NCBI RefSeq assembly: GCF_964199755.1
Contig: NC_133900.1
Location: 75,438,727 to 75,502,726, forward strand
DNA: 64,000 bases
Direction of reading: 5' to 3'
Origin: Larus michahellis
Taxonomy: Eukaryota > Chordata > Aves > Charadriiformes > Laridae
This document shows, piece by piece, positions 47,555 to 60,009 of the stretch. A program made the translations under genes and the position numbers. The notes beneath the pieces were generated by a model. That model was not told where the DNA came from. It made no database searches and saw nothing but the letters and a program-made list of their open reading frames with translations. Positions within the stretch are counted from its first letter, which is position 1. The number at the start of each line of letters is the position of its first letter.

Positions 47555-49180
47555 TCTTATTTTACTTTGGTACTTGTCACGACGATGTTTGAGAGCACTG
47601 GAAACACGACCGCGTTTAGCTTTATCGCTCCCGTGGGAGCAATAAATTCGCTTCTCTTTAGAGGTCGAGAACGGAGCCTTGGAGTGGTACAGACTGCCGC
47701 TGCGGCACTGCTCTCACGTCGGAATCCTCCATGCGCCTTCCCAGCCTTATTCCCGTTTTTAGCACCGGATATGTCGCAGGCACAGTCCCGACATACTCCA
47801 GCTGCAATTACTGCACTTAACCGCGCGTTATCCACCAGATGTGCCCCGCTGCGGGCACTCAGGAAAAGAGGAGCATGTGGCGGCGACCTGCGACGGCTGC
47901 TGCTGGAGCCACTCGCCTTTGGCATCACTCGAGGGCAGAGGAGCTGCCGGTCCCCCCGGGGTGGCGGTTTCAGGCGGCGGTGTGTGTGCGGGGTGGTTTT
48001 CAGGTATGGGACCGCTATGCAAACACAGCATTCCCCCAAGGAGGCTTCCCGCCACCCTCCCCCCCGACACACACACCCCTCCCCCCGCCTTAGATATTTA
48101 TTTGTTTCCTTCAATTCGATTTAACTCTTTCCAATTGAAAAACTCGGAGGAGGAAAACATCCCTCTGGAAGGGCCTCCCCCACCTCGGTCTGCGTGGCCG
48201 AGATCAGACCCACGGCACTGACCTCTCCCGGCTGCTTTCTCCATCCCTGCCCTGGAATCCACCCCCCCCGCCCCCTCCCCGGGCGCTGCTGAAACCTTTC
48301 CCCGCTGTCGGAGCTCTTACCGTGACGCCCATCACCGGCGTCTCGCACCTCGGACTTGGGGCAGCGCAGTCCTTGGTGGCAGCTCCCTCCTCCCACCCGC
48401 CGGTGTGACCGGGGCCAGAAGGATCAGGCCCATTCGGGAGTTTCTGTCGTGCCCACAGGGATAAAAGGATCTGGAAGGGGCGACTCCGGTTGCCACCGCC
48501 CGGGCGAGTAACCCGGCGAGCATCCTTGCCCCCGCCCCGGGGGACGCAGGCAGAGCGGGGGGCGCTCCCTCCCGGATCCGAGGCCTGAAACACGAGGTCC
48601 TTTGGGGGAAAAAGCAGCAAAAAAAACCCCAAGAGTATTGTTATTATTACAATGTTTAAGTCTTCGCGGCTGCTCGAAAAGGATCTGGGGTAATCCGCGA
48701 AGGGTTTGAGTACGAGCAGCCCGCAGCCTCCGCGCACCTCCGGCGGCCGAACCGGCTGTCGGTCCCGGGGAGAAGCCCCCCGGGGTGGTTTTGCAGCACG
48801 GTCCCGGTCGACCCCGGCGGGTCCCCGGCCCTGAGAAAGGGGGAAAGCCGTGGGCTGGGGCAGCTGCCCCGCGGGGAGGGGGAATCCCTTACGACAGCGG
48901 AATAACACCCCCCCCCCCCGAATCGCATGTGCCACTCGGGAAAAACCTCGGGGCGTGTGTCCGCGCTGCGGCGCGCTCCGCCCTGCCCGTGAAAGCGCCG
49001 ATTTCACGCAGGATCTGCTCCGCGCCCCTCTCCGCCCCCCTCCGCGCCTTCCAGCCGGCCCCTCCGCGCCTCCCTGCGCCCCCCCCCCGACCCCAGCCAG
49101 CCTCTCCGGGGGGGAATTTAAGCTGTTGGAAGCGAACCCAAAGAGATCGGAAGCGTGTGCTGTGTGCTCTGGAAAAATAA
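47555..49180. promoter_or_regulatory. orphan CpG-rich block downstream of GSX2
   Basis: High GC and CpG density across 1.6 kb, with C-runs (for example 48907-48919) and multiple long but mutually overlapping open frames on both strands. No frame shows a recognisable protein, and no TATA box or clear first exon was found. It may be a CpG island of a non-coding transcript, a distal GSX2/PDGFRA regulatory island, or an unrecognised first exon. Confidence 0.5.
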
Positions 49181-49439
49181 CTAGTTTCAGATTAATGAAG
49201 GAGTGACAATTTCAAGGCTAACGTTGGCACTGCCCAAGCCAGAGCGTGGGGAGCTCGCCAGGCTTTGCTTTATATTGTCTACTTTTCTGAAGAGCAGACA
49301 AAGATGGATAGAGAGACATTGAAAAGCAGGAGGCGTATTTCAAACAGTTCCATAAAGAGGGTTGTCACTTAAAGACAAGAACCATAGTGCTTTGATGACT
49401 TTGTATTAGCCTCACCGTTTCAAATAAGTGACTCGACTC

Positions 49440-49990
49440 TCTTTGCGGAATTCACCGAGTTTTAGTAGATGACACTTCAGCGAAGCCGCCTTAGGCAGGA
49501 ACAAGAGCTTCTAACTGCGGGGCAAAACTCCTCTTCGGGCAGGTTTTGCAAAGATTGCCGACGCGGGGCTGGTTTTTTTTTCTTTCCGTCCTCAAGCTGA
49601 GGAACCTCGGTAAAAGCAAGGTTTACAAGTTACGTGGAACCACGAGAGAGAAAAGGAGCAAACGCTTGGGCTCCGCCTGAATGTAAAGAAAGCGGCGGGG
49701 AGACCTCGAAACGGCGGGGAGAACCGCTGCCTCCCGGGCAGACCCCGGCAATACCAGGGCGCTTCTTTTTAAATCGCTTTTTTACGCCCTCGGAGAAAGC
49801 ACCAACGCGGGGTGTTGAAAATAAAGTTGTATGTAGTGCCCCCCCGGCAGCTCTCACGCGTGTCCTCACTCGCGCGGGGGCCAAGTCAAATATATATATA
49901 TATATATATATTTTATTTTTTAATTTTTTTTTAAGATGGGGACCCCCGACCGCTGCAGCCCCCCAGGCTTTGAAGGCACAGCGAAAGGGC
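49440..49990. other. second small GC/CpG-rich patch with an AT repeat
   Basis: CpG-rich again from about 49440, interrupted at 49890-49911 by an (AT)11 dinucleotide repeat followed by a T-rich stretch. No convincing gene; the two open frames here run through the AT repeat (encoding IYIYIY) and are rejected. Confidence 0.5.
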
Positions 49991-50129
49991 TTCACTGTGG
50001 GTTTGAGCGAACCATTTAGTCACTGTTTCATTAGGCACTATTTGAACCTTGCAACATGTGGTAATTTCTGGGGCAAGCTGAAAAGGGGGGATTATGTAGG
50101 AGGGACACAAGGAAATTAGCTAACGGTTA

Positions 50130-50700
50130 ATTTAACTCGTTTTCTGGTAGAATTTTCGATACATTCCTAATTGACTGAGGAGGCAGGTGAAGTCTTCAGT
50201 TCCAGGCAGACTCATTCACGGTGAGAATAAATGGCTCTTTTTCAACTCACACTGCTCACAATATATCATCAGGAAAAAGACATGCAATGAATATGTTGAT
50301 TTTTTTTTTTAATTATTATTAATGGAATTACACCCTGCTACGCAGGTGTGAGGGTAAAAACTTATACTGCGATGAAATCAGATTAACAATGAAATGAGAA
50401 TTTTATTAGCTTTCTATGTCACATAGACCTGGATTTAAACTGTCAAAACAAGAAACAAGAGGGGGAAAAAAGATACTCTGAAGGCAACAGTGCCAATCAA
50501 CGTGCAGAAGTAGTAGCTTGGTATCCAAATAATAATTAGCTGTAATTCATGTGAATATCCACACCCCACACTCTATGCTATTTATATCATATAGAGAATG
50601 TATGATTAGCCTATAATGGCAAATCTCTTTTGAGTCCAGGGTTTGCCAATTAACCCTAATCACCTCGATTTGCTATGAAATCGGAACATTTGTTCATAAG
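50130..50700. promoter_or_regulatory. candidate conserved non-coding element downstream of GSX2
   Basis: A repeat-free, low-CpG stretch with CCTAATTGACTGAGGAGG, AATAATAATTAGCTGTAATTC, CTATTTATATCATATAG, GTATGATTAGCCTATAATGG and CCAATTAACCCTAATCACC. It has clustered TAATT/ATTAG sites directly before the 32-bp minisatellite. Texture suggests an enhancer; no alignment was available. Confidence 0.35.
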
Positions 50701-50844
50701 GTCCAAGTTTTAAAAAAACGTTAGATTGCGTTGGAAAAAAAATCTGGCTGAGAGACACTTGCCCTGTTCGCAAAGGAAAGGGTCCCAGACAGGTCGGAGT
50801 GTCCCTGGGGCATTTGGAAGCAGCTCAGGGAGCTGCAGGACAGG

Positions 50845-51170
50845 AGCTGTGACCCTACACTGGGCACCAGTGGGTTGGAGGTCACCCTGCATCAGGGGGC
50901 AGTAGTTTGAAGGTGACCCTGCACTGGGCACTAGCAGGTTGGAGGTGACCCTGTACCAGGCACCAATGGTTTGGAGGTGACCCTGCACTAGGCACTAGCA
51001 GGTTGGAGGTGACCCTGCACTGGGGACCTGTCGATTGGAGATGACCCTGCATTAGAGGATGGTGAGTTGGAGGTGACCCTGCACTGGGGGAGGGCAGGTT
51101 GGAGGTGACTCTGTACCAGGGACTGGTGATTTGGAGGTGACCCTGCACCAGACTGCACTACCTGGGCGGC
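50845..51170. repeat. 32-bp minisatellite, ten copies
   Basis: The GACCCTGCAC-type core recurs at 50851, 50883, 50915, 50947, 50979, 51011, 51043, 51075, 51107 and 51139: exactly 32 bp each time, with no indels. The unit is roughly GGTTGGAGGTGACCCTGCAC plus TGGGCACTAGCA, and copies differ by point changes. The units are contiguous. The minus-strand open frames across it exist only because the unit lacks stops. Confidence 0.95.
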
Positions 51171-54100
51171 GTGCGGAGAGGTGATGGGCACAGCCGGGCA
51201 GGGCCCTTGGCCAGGGGAGCCCACCACGTCTGCCAAGGGCCCCTTTGTAACCTGCTATAGAAAACGGAGGTATTCTGCATGACAAAGCCCAATTAAGCTG
51301 GCTATTCAGGACCTCTGCAGCTGGTAGCCCATTGGGAGAGTGGGAGGAAACGCGAATATATTAATTATGCGAAGGGGCGGTGAAAAATACCAACAACCCC
51401 GGTTCTGGGTTGGGTGTTGGGTATGTTTGTTTGGTTTTTTCTGTGTCAGCCCCGTTATTTATGTATGTATTTGGTGGCAGGGGTGGTGGGAGGAGAAGGG
51501 GGGCACAAGCCCCAGCTCCCCCAGGAGCATCCCCTCCAGCCTCGGGGTGTTTGCAAAGAGCAGCAAGGGAGGCTGCCTGCCAGGCTGCAGGAGTGGGCTA
51601 CAGGCTCTGGTAAAGCTGTTGTTTCATATACTAGCTAAGCTGTCGGTTTTCTCTAAGAATTCTCGCTCTCTTTATTTTTTGTCACTCAACAGGGGTCAAC
51701 TGTCAGCCTGCCAAAGGGCTTTCACAGGCTGAGGGGCATGAAACACCAGGGCAGACTGAAGGCCAGCCAAAGAGGAGAAAATGCTGGAGATCTAACATTA
51801 AGATTGACCCAAACAATCCATTTGCTTTTCAGTTTTACCTTCCCAAGTCATAATATATGCTGGCTACAGTTGGTATGTAAAAGACAATTTCAGACTCCAA
51901 AATCCAAAGTGTCTGAGAAATATTTTGCATGACATAGTCATCTTACTCTAAATAAACCAACTATCGTAACAACAGATGAGTTTTGATTCAGAAGAATGTG
52001 CCACCGCACACAGAACTGTGCTTGGGATCACGCAGTCTTCAACCCTGGCCACGAATGCATGGACACGACCACAGATGTTTCCCTTTTCTTCTGTAGAAGG
52101 ATGCAATGATAGAGAAAATTCAAGCTGTATTTATGCTATGAGTGCTCCCAATCTTCTCAAAATTGTATGAAGCTTAGGCCAGAATGTGGTCAACCATACG
52201 TGCAGAAGAAGCAAATAGCATCTGCAATGCATTTGAACAAAAACTTGGTATTCTAATTTTTCTCCTGTATACTTAGATTTTAACTAACCTACCACCGTTA
52301 TCCCCTTCTTCTAGAACACTTGTCAGAGCAGTCATAGCCTCATATTCTCAGTGTTGCTACAGAAAAGCAAGTAGACACCCTCAGTTTAGGTACCGTAAAG
52401 GAGGGATACATTGCTTTTTGTTTCAATTCACCTGAAAGACCAGTACTGGCTTTTAATGCAAATTCTGGAGCAGATAGACAGGGACCCTATGCTGACTTTC
52501 ATTACATTAGTAATAGTAAAGACACCACAAAATCTTTAGACATGTGGGTGACTCAACTGAATACGGGAGAACTGTGTTGGTGAGTCAGTCTCGCTTGGGT
52601 AAAAACTGCAATACCTCTGAGGGGCAGGTGGGACAGGAGCAGAAAAAATTGCTACTCGATGTCAACAGCATCAATTTTCATGTCGTCGTTGTCATCATTT
52701 TCACCTGCTCCCCTAGTTTTATTTTGAGATTGCATTTTCTTTAAGTCAGTCAAATGAAAGATGGTTTCAATGAGTTAATGAACAGCCATCAGGAGTTTAT
52801 TTTTTAAAATTTTTTTTAATCAGGACCTGGCGATTTTTTACAAGCAAAAGATACCGGCTCTAAAATCATTATATTAAAATGCTGCTGGCATATAGAAAAA
52901 ATCACAAGAGAGAGGTTTTGGGTTTTTTGTTATTACCTATTTTCTCTCGGTAAAAACATTTTTCAAGATGTGGTCTGTCTTCTGTAATTAGTGCAAGACT
53001 GAGGGCGTTGAGGCAATGTACAGTTGAATAGATTGTGGCAGTTCAGTCTGCTGGGTTTTCGGCAGAAGTTATCAAATTGCAGTAAAGTTGTCAAAGTTTT
53101 TTTTCTCTTTCCCAGTTGCTATTAGATGTGAGTAAGTGATCGCATATACAGAAAGTAGCTCTCAAGTTTTTGTTTTTTTTTCTTAGGCACAGGTAAAATG
53201 CAGCGGGTTCCAAATGCATGTGCATCTCCACCGGGCTGTGCCTCAGCAATGGATTGCCCCTCGAGGCAATCTCCCACTTTGTGATAAAATGAGCAGATCT
53301 TTTTGTCTTCAGAACTAACTTTCAGAATGAGTTTAAGCTAGAAATTAGGGAAGTAGCTCAGACCTTGCGGGATAGCTGCCATTATAGGTGAGCATGAGAA
53401 GAAAGAAAACCCCATTTAGTTGAAGACCTTTTGCAAAACAGGCACTGGCTACTTCAAACACCTTGATTCAGGACTTGATGCTTTTGGAAGTATTTGGGAA
53501 CAAGACTGAGATCGTCACCTTGATACTTGGAGGGCTTCTTTATTGCATATACTATCAGTTTAGGTGATAGGGGCAGCAGATGCACGTCTCCGTGGTGTGG
53601 GAGGGCTGACCTCGGCAGTGGCAGTGATGCTGCTGAGATCGGAGCAGCAGTGCTAGCGCTCACCATCCTGAGGGCACCAGCCGTTGTGCCTGTCAGAAAA
53701 GCAAAGGGGATGATGTGCTACTTTCTATATTAAGGGAAACCCCGTGGAAGTAAATGAAAGTGAATCCTGAGAAGCACAGGCTGCCAGGACGATGTGTATC
53801 AGCCTTGTTTACGCTGGAGTCTCATGAAAGAAGCCAGTGCTGTTGCGGGAAAAGATGGCCTTTGCCTCTTGTCATTCCCTGCCCCTTGTTCTCTGGGCTG
53901 TCCCATCCTTTGCACTTGTGTCTTTCCTATGGAAACTTCTGCCCTTGCCTTCATCCTGTTTCTCGAGAAGTACACAAAACCAGAGGATGTGATCAGGTCA
54001 TCCTGTTTACAGCCCTGCACCTGCATGGGAGGAGAGAGCATCAGTGTATCCTGAAGACTTCTACTCCTTTCTAATTGACGTTGGCTAATAGATCCCCAAA

Positions 54101-57100
54101 TTACAGGGGGGATGAGTGGGTGGGACGAGTTTGAGAGACAGACAGAGGGAGAAACAGGCAGATTGCTCTCATAAATTTAATCTCTTTAGAAAATGAGGTT
54201 TACAGTATCAGCTGCTGGCAGAAACTGCACTCCCATAGTTGCTAGGTCAAAGTTGAGATGGTTTAAAAAAAATCTTCAGCCTTTGAAAGAGGTTTTTCCA
54301 GAGAAAGACTTCTACCGTGCTTGCGATAGAGGAATATCAGCAAGAACACACCGTACCTGAAGCCGTAAAGGTGCCATACTTTGGGGGGTCTTTTGCTCCT
54401 AAGAACTAGGGGGTTCTGACCTGCAAATAAGAGACTTGTATAAAACTGTAGGAAGAGGAGAGAGTAAACACAGTGCATGTTTAGAGCAAAGGACAGCACA
54501 GATCTGATGTTTTCATAACTGTTTCTTCCCTTGTTAGTCTTGTGTTTAGTTCTTCCCATAACTCCAAAGTGAAGTGGAAGAGATCTGCTGTTTTTTTCCT
54601 TATGTTAGTGTTTCCCTCCCCCTCGAGGCAAGCTCAAGGGCATATGAAGAAATTTTACATCTGAAATTAAAGAGCAATTTCTGTGTAAAAAGTAAACAGG
54701 AGATACAAATATTTGAAAGCTCTTGCTGTTTTTCCTTAATTTAGAACCGCCAGCTTCATCTTCCCCAGGCTCTGTAGCAAGCCCCAGTCCTGGGCCAACA
54801 CTTCCCACTCTGTGTCTTCACCTTGGCCTTCCCATTTCACCTTATTCAGGCTTCAGCTTATCGTGAGGGAATTTGGGAATCTCCTAGGTCATATTTTGCA
54901 GAATTTTATTTTATCTTTTTTTTGCATAGGAAATCAGGGTGTATTATACCCCAGTCTCTCTACTGTATAACACTGTCTTCACAGAACTAACAACACACAA
55001 ACAACTTGTTTTGCTGGACTTGTGTTATTCCCTTTTTCTGTTCTGGAGGTCATTTAGGAATGAGATAAGGAAGCACTTGCTTCCCTTTCACCTTCTAATG
55101 TCTTTACCCTTTGGAAGCAAGCAGAATAATATCGGACACTGGTTTATAGTTAATTTGTTGGGTTTATACACGTTTTCTATTTAACATGTAAGTGCGTGCA
55201 CAGTGCTTTCTATGCACTGAAAGGAGCTATAGAAACTCATAGGAAACGGTGTGCTTTAAAAGATTATTTACACATAAAAATGTTATACATTTGCAGAAGG
55301 CGTGGTTTTGGCAGGGGACGCTGGGAAGCCTGCAGAATTAACATCTCTGGGGATGGGCGACATCCAGGCCTGGGAGAAGGAGTGACAGAAGACATGGTCC
55401 AGCCACCTCCGGGAGGGACTTTGGTGGGGACCACAGTCCTTGGAGCAATTAGCTCCAAGAGGGAATTTGAACTAATGCCACCTAACGGAGAGTGGGAACC
55501 ACTGCAGCAGAAGAGAGGCGTGAAGTTTGGGGTCAGTTCAGGGGAGCTGGGTGGTGGTTCCCCCCTGAGCCCTCTTTGGAAGGTATGGTGAAGGCAAAAG
55601 GTGAAAGTTGAAAAGAGAAAGTGGAGAACAAAAGTTTTCCCTACGAAAAGGAGTATTTTGATTCATTGGCGATTTTACTGTTCAAGCTGCCAGACTTTTA
55701 AACAAAAGGGGGAACAGGAATGACCATCAAATCAAAGAGGGGATGGGGATTTGAAAACTTCATTCTTATTGTAGCCGGAGGAGAAAATGGCACAACATGA
55801 ATCCATTCTAGGGGCAATGATTGTAAATGAGAATGGGAATGGCACAAAGGTAACCCGTTCCCGTCCTAACAAGGTACACTTGTGTGGTCCTAACACCCTT
55901 TGGCTCTTTATTTTGTGCAATTTGCCAGTTTCTTTGCTAGAAGGACTGCATGCTCCTAGCCCTGGAGCACTGCATTAGCAAATACTTTTTCATCTTTGAA
56001 GAACAGAAGTTTCCTCTTCAGTTATATTAATGCTAATCAATAAATGTCTTTGAACTGTTCTATAGCATCATGCAAGTGATGTTGCAGTGACTAAGCCAAT
56101 ACTTGCTGTATCAGCCTATTCCAGCCACTTAGAGCACTCCAAAAAGTATATTTTTGTTGTCTAAGACGAGCTGTACTTATTCTCAGCGGAAGAGGTCAAG
56201 GGACAAACATTTCAAACCGTGTGCCTGGCTCCGATACGTGCAAACACAACTGGAACCAGAAACAAATCTTGGAGCGTCTGTGCAGGCACACGGTTGCACA
56301 TGCCAATCGGGATGTATACGTAAATGGGAGTTTGCTCACACACCCTAACCGGCTGGAGCAGAAAACAGCATGAAAATGTTGCTTTAATTGTTTTAGAAAG
56401 TGAAGCAGGCTGGTGATATTGGCCTGGGCCCCTTTGAGCGGTTAGCCATTTCCCACTCTCCTGGGAAAGCACCGGGAAGGCTTTGCTGGTTCGTAGGTAC
56501 AGCTCGCTGGGTTTGTGTCCAGCTAGAAGAGAAGCGGGACAGGAATTCAGGAGTGAATGACGGCAAGGGTCAAACAGGTCCTTATGGGAAAACCTCCTGG
56601 GGACTGTTAGAGAGCTGCTAAGTCTTAAAGCGGAGTAGGGATGGAGCAGGACTGAGTAACTGTGGACCAGAAGGAAAGCCAGTTCTCCCCAGTTAGGTGA
56701 TCTTCTAACTCTTCATGGTATCTTTTTTGTAGAACATTTGAATTTGTTAACAGAATTTAACGGATTAAAAGATGTGTGATTCCTATATATATACTTGCCA
56801 CCTTATCAGAACACTCAGGAAACCCCACCATTATGTGTCGTTTAGCAAAGGACAATTTCGAGAGGTACTTATGGGGGAAAATATACCCAAGCTAAGTTTA
56901 TAATGTACATTGGGTGATGGCTTCGCATTTAGGGTTTAATAAGGTTTTTCGTCTAACACAAAAAATATTTGTATAATTAATGCCAGAAGAATTATTTGTT
57001 TTCCCTCATTTGCATTTTTCAATACTTTTTGGTACTTAATAATCTAAAAATGCCGTCTTTTTTAAGACCCTATTGTCCTCCTGCTATTGTGGTATTTGGA

Positions 57101-59935
57101 AAGCACCCACCATGTATGTATAGTCAGTGATCTCATCTTAAATTTATTATCAGTATTCTGAGTAAAAGGAATAGATTTTGAACAAAAGGAATAGACTCAA
57201 CATTCTATGCACTGAAATAAATACAACCATTATTTGAATGCATCATAACGCATTTATGCATCTCAGCAGCGTTATGGCAAAATAATTTTCCAGATACGTG
57301 GGTTATAAAATGGCAGGAGGTGCTAATTTGTTGTCTAAATGAAATGGATTCTCTCTGAAAGTTTATATTTCAATGCAAATCTGAAGAGACTGATGATAGA
57401 TACCTGCCGGAAAAGGAACGAACACTTTAATAGAGCCATTGCAGGGTGTTATCAGCAACAGTTCTCTGCCAAAAACAAATGGAAAGCTCTCGTTGCCTTT
57501 ACAGTGCATTAGCTGATTTTATTGATTACTTTAAGTTTTGCAGTTTCTTACAACAACAGAAGGTGTTATTTTTTGGAGCTTTCTCTGACCTGTTTCTTAG
57601 GGAAGAATTATTGACATTCCTTGTTCTTATGTTGAGTGAGAGGGACGAAAATAATGGACCGCTCAGTAGAGATTGTTGGACAAAGACCAGATTTTGGAAA
57701 TGCTGTTGGCTGTTATTACTCACTGCTCCAGATCAGCCCAATAGGAAGGATGCTGGTGAGTGCTGGTGCGTTTGTCTATACCCTTGAGCCATCTCCACTC
57801 TTGTATTCGACAGATTGCCATCCCAGTCTTCCACGTCTTCCTACAGGTTACCTAAAAGGTTTGGGAGAAGAAAGTGTCTCACTTTGAGAAATGCCTACTC
57901 TTTTAGAGTATGACTTTCTGAAATCAGTGGCAAAGTACTCTTTGGTTTCATTGATGGCAGGGTTCCTAAAGTAATATTGACTGACATAAGAACTTTCAAC
58001 ATATAAAACCTAGATCGTAGTATACCACAAGACAGCTATTCCTATGGTACTCTTCTATGCATTCAACCATACATTATTCCTCAAGCATCTATATTTTCAA
58101 ACAATGCTCAGTGAGAGAATTTTTACATTGAATTACTGTCCATATTAGGTTTTACTGTCATTTTGTGGCCATCAGACCGTTGGCTTTGAGATTCAGGAAC
58201 ACTAGGGAAGCCTTACTGCAAATTTGGAAAAATAAACATATTTCTGGTATTTGGTGTGAAAATCTGCAGTCTTTGCTCTGAAGATGGTGAGGCACTATAA
58301 CAAGTGGTTTTTTATTCCAAAAAAGGAAACACAAATGCACTTTTAGATTGTAAGGTATCTTGGGCGAAAATGATTGTTATCTCTTTTTGTTTTTTTTTTC
58401 AAGCTGAAATGTGTACACAGATTGTTTTCTGTTAATACTGAATGGTCGTAATTAAAGCACATATTTGAAAACAATTTTACTGTAAGCACGACAACCCAAA
58501 GAAAAATAAAATAACATGTAAAAACTACAGGCTTGAGTGACTTCAGCACACTTATTGTCCTCCATGGACTGTATCCCAGCCTGCTTAAATAAATTCTTAG
58601 ACTGGATGCCTGAAGCAAAGCAAAATGAACCCTCACTGGCCCGAAGAAAGCGAAAGTACAAGAACTGGCTATGCTATATAATTTACAGGGTGTCGGAGCG
58701 TCCTGTTGCTTCACATTTACTCAGACTGCAGAAATGTGAGAAATGTCAAAGACAAGACAACCTCCCACCCTCTGCTCTAAATAATGGTTCTAAAATGCTG
58801 TAAGTATGCCTCAGCATTTACAAACATACTTCTTTTTTTTTTGGTATTGAAATCATGTATACAACATTGTCAAGGGACTATTTTTATTTTTTAAGGTGCC
58901 TAGAATACCCAGCAGTGTGTTCAAATTCTTTGAGAAGCACGATGATTATACTGCATAGAGGATTTCAGCTTGAGATACTCAAAAGAGAGTCGGAGACACA
59001 CACACACTTCACTATAAGCAAACATTTCTCTTGCTTGGAGCACAAAGAGCCGTCTTGTTTATAGTGCTTCAAGTGAACCATTTTAAAGGTGCTGTAGTGG
59101 ATTTACAAGAAGAGATGACAGTGCTATTGTTAATCCCACTCATCAGCGCACAGGGATTTCCCCTTGGGAACCAAGTCCAACAAACCTTTGAATCAGAAGA
59201 CTTTCTTGTTTGATGACTTCTTTACAGACCTGACCCTGCTTCCACTTCTGCAGTCGGTTAGCTAAAGGCATTGCAGGCATGGGCTCTGAAGAGAAATATT
59301 GCAAATAGTTTACAACAGGAGGGAACAGTAGATTGATGCTCTTAGTATTTCGTGTCCATTGATTTGTCTCTCATCACTATGGCTATAAACTGGAAATGTA
59401 CCCAGGCTTTTAATTAGAGAATTCAATATCGCTTAAGCACACTTCAAAGGTTAAGTATGTGATTAAGTGTTTTCCTCAATCGCTCTCTGGAGACACCTCT
59501 CTCTTTCCATGAATTACAGAGGCAACTAACTCAGCTTGGGTAGCCGCATGTAGATGGCTAGAGCTGGCTGCCCTAAGTTCTTTCTCAGTGAGTATAGCTC
59601 TAAAATAAGGTTGGACAGTTTCCCATTTCTAAATCCCATATATTAAGCTCCGTCAGCCGGTGTCTTCCCCTCCGGGTCTGACTCCCAGCATAAAAACCTC
59701 ATTCAAACTGGCATTAGACTCTCCTGGGCAGGTTCTGCTGCTCTTTATGTTGTAGCTCTGAAGGTTGCAGCAGGCTTCTTCAGCGGGTGCCTTCTGCTTA
59801 CGGGTTTGTCTGGCCCCTGTTTGTTTTCTTACTACTGAATGTTAACCCTTAACGTTTGGGAGAAAAACAATTGTGGATGTGTTCCCTGACAGTTCAGAAA
59901 CTTTCCTGTCTTTGAGAGGGACATACAATGGGAGA
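51171..59935. other. intergenic DNA toward the presumed PDGFRA side, no gene recognised
   Basis: Mostly single-copy-looking, AT-rich sequence with short random open frames. I looked for splice-bounded segments resembling PDGFRA (the expected next gene) and found none. A small CA repeat lies at about 58998-59007. AT-rich, motif-dense stretches such as 57150-57440 could be regulatory, but the support is too weak to call. Confidence 0.55.
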
Positions 59936-59940
59936 GATGA

Positions 59941-60009
59941 GATTTTTCTAGATTTTTCTAGATTTTTCTAGATTTTCCTATGTTTTCCTACGTTTTCCTA
60001 GATTTTTCC
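59941..60009. repeat. 10-bp tandem repeat, about seven units
   Basis: Six consecutive 10-mers of the form GATTTTTCTA or its variants (GATTTTCCTA, TGTTTTCCTA, CGTTTTCCTA), plus a seventh partial unit. The first three copies are identical, suggesting recent slippage. Confidence 0.95.

Noticed and set aside
47531..48124. 197-codon plus-strand frame and overlapping 185-codon minus-strand frame
   Set aside because: They overlap on opposite strands in CpG-rich DNA, have no domain I recognise and no splice partner; kept only as a CpG-rich block.
49634..50119. 161-codon frame downstream of GSX2
   Set aside because: Runs through an (AT)n repeat giving IYIYIY and a T-tract; compositional.
50845..51170. 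Regular 32-bp array as a CRISPR-like locus
   Set aside because: Units are contiguous with no unique spacers, and this is a vertebrate nuclear genome; it is a minisatellite.
50710..51285. Minus-strand frames with a repeated QGHLQP-type peptide
   Set aside because: Produced by translating the minisatellite; the frame cycles through three units and has no start context or conserved flanks.
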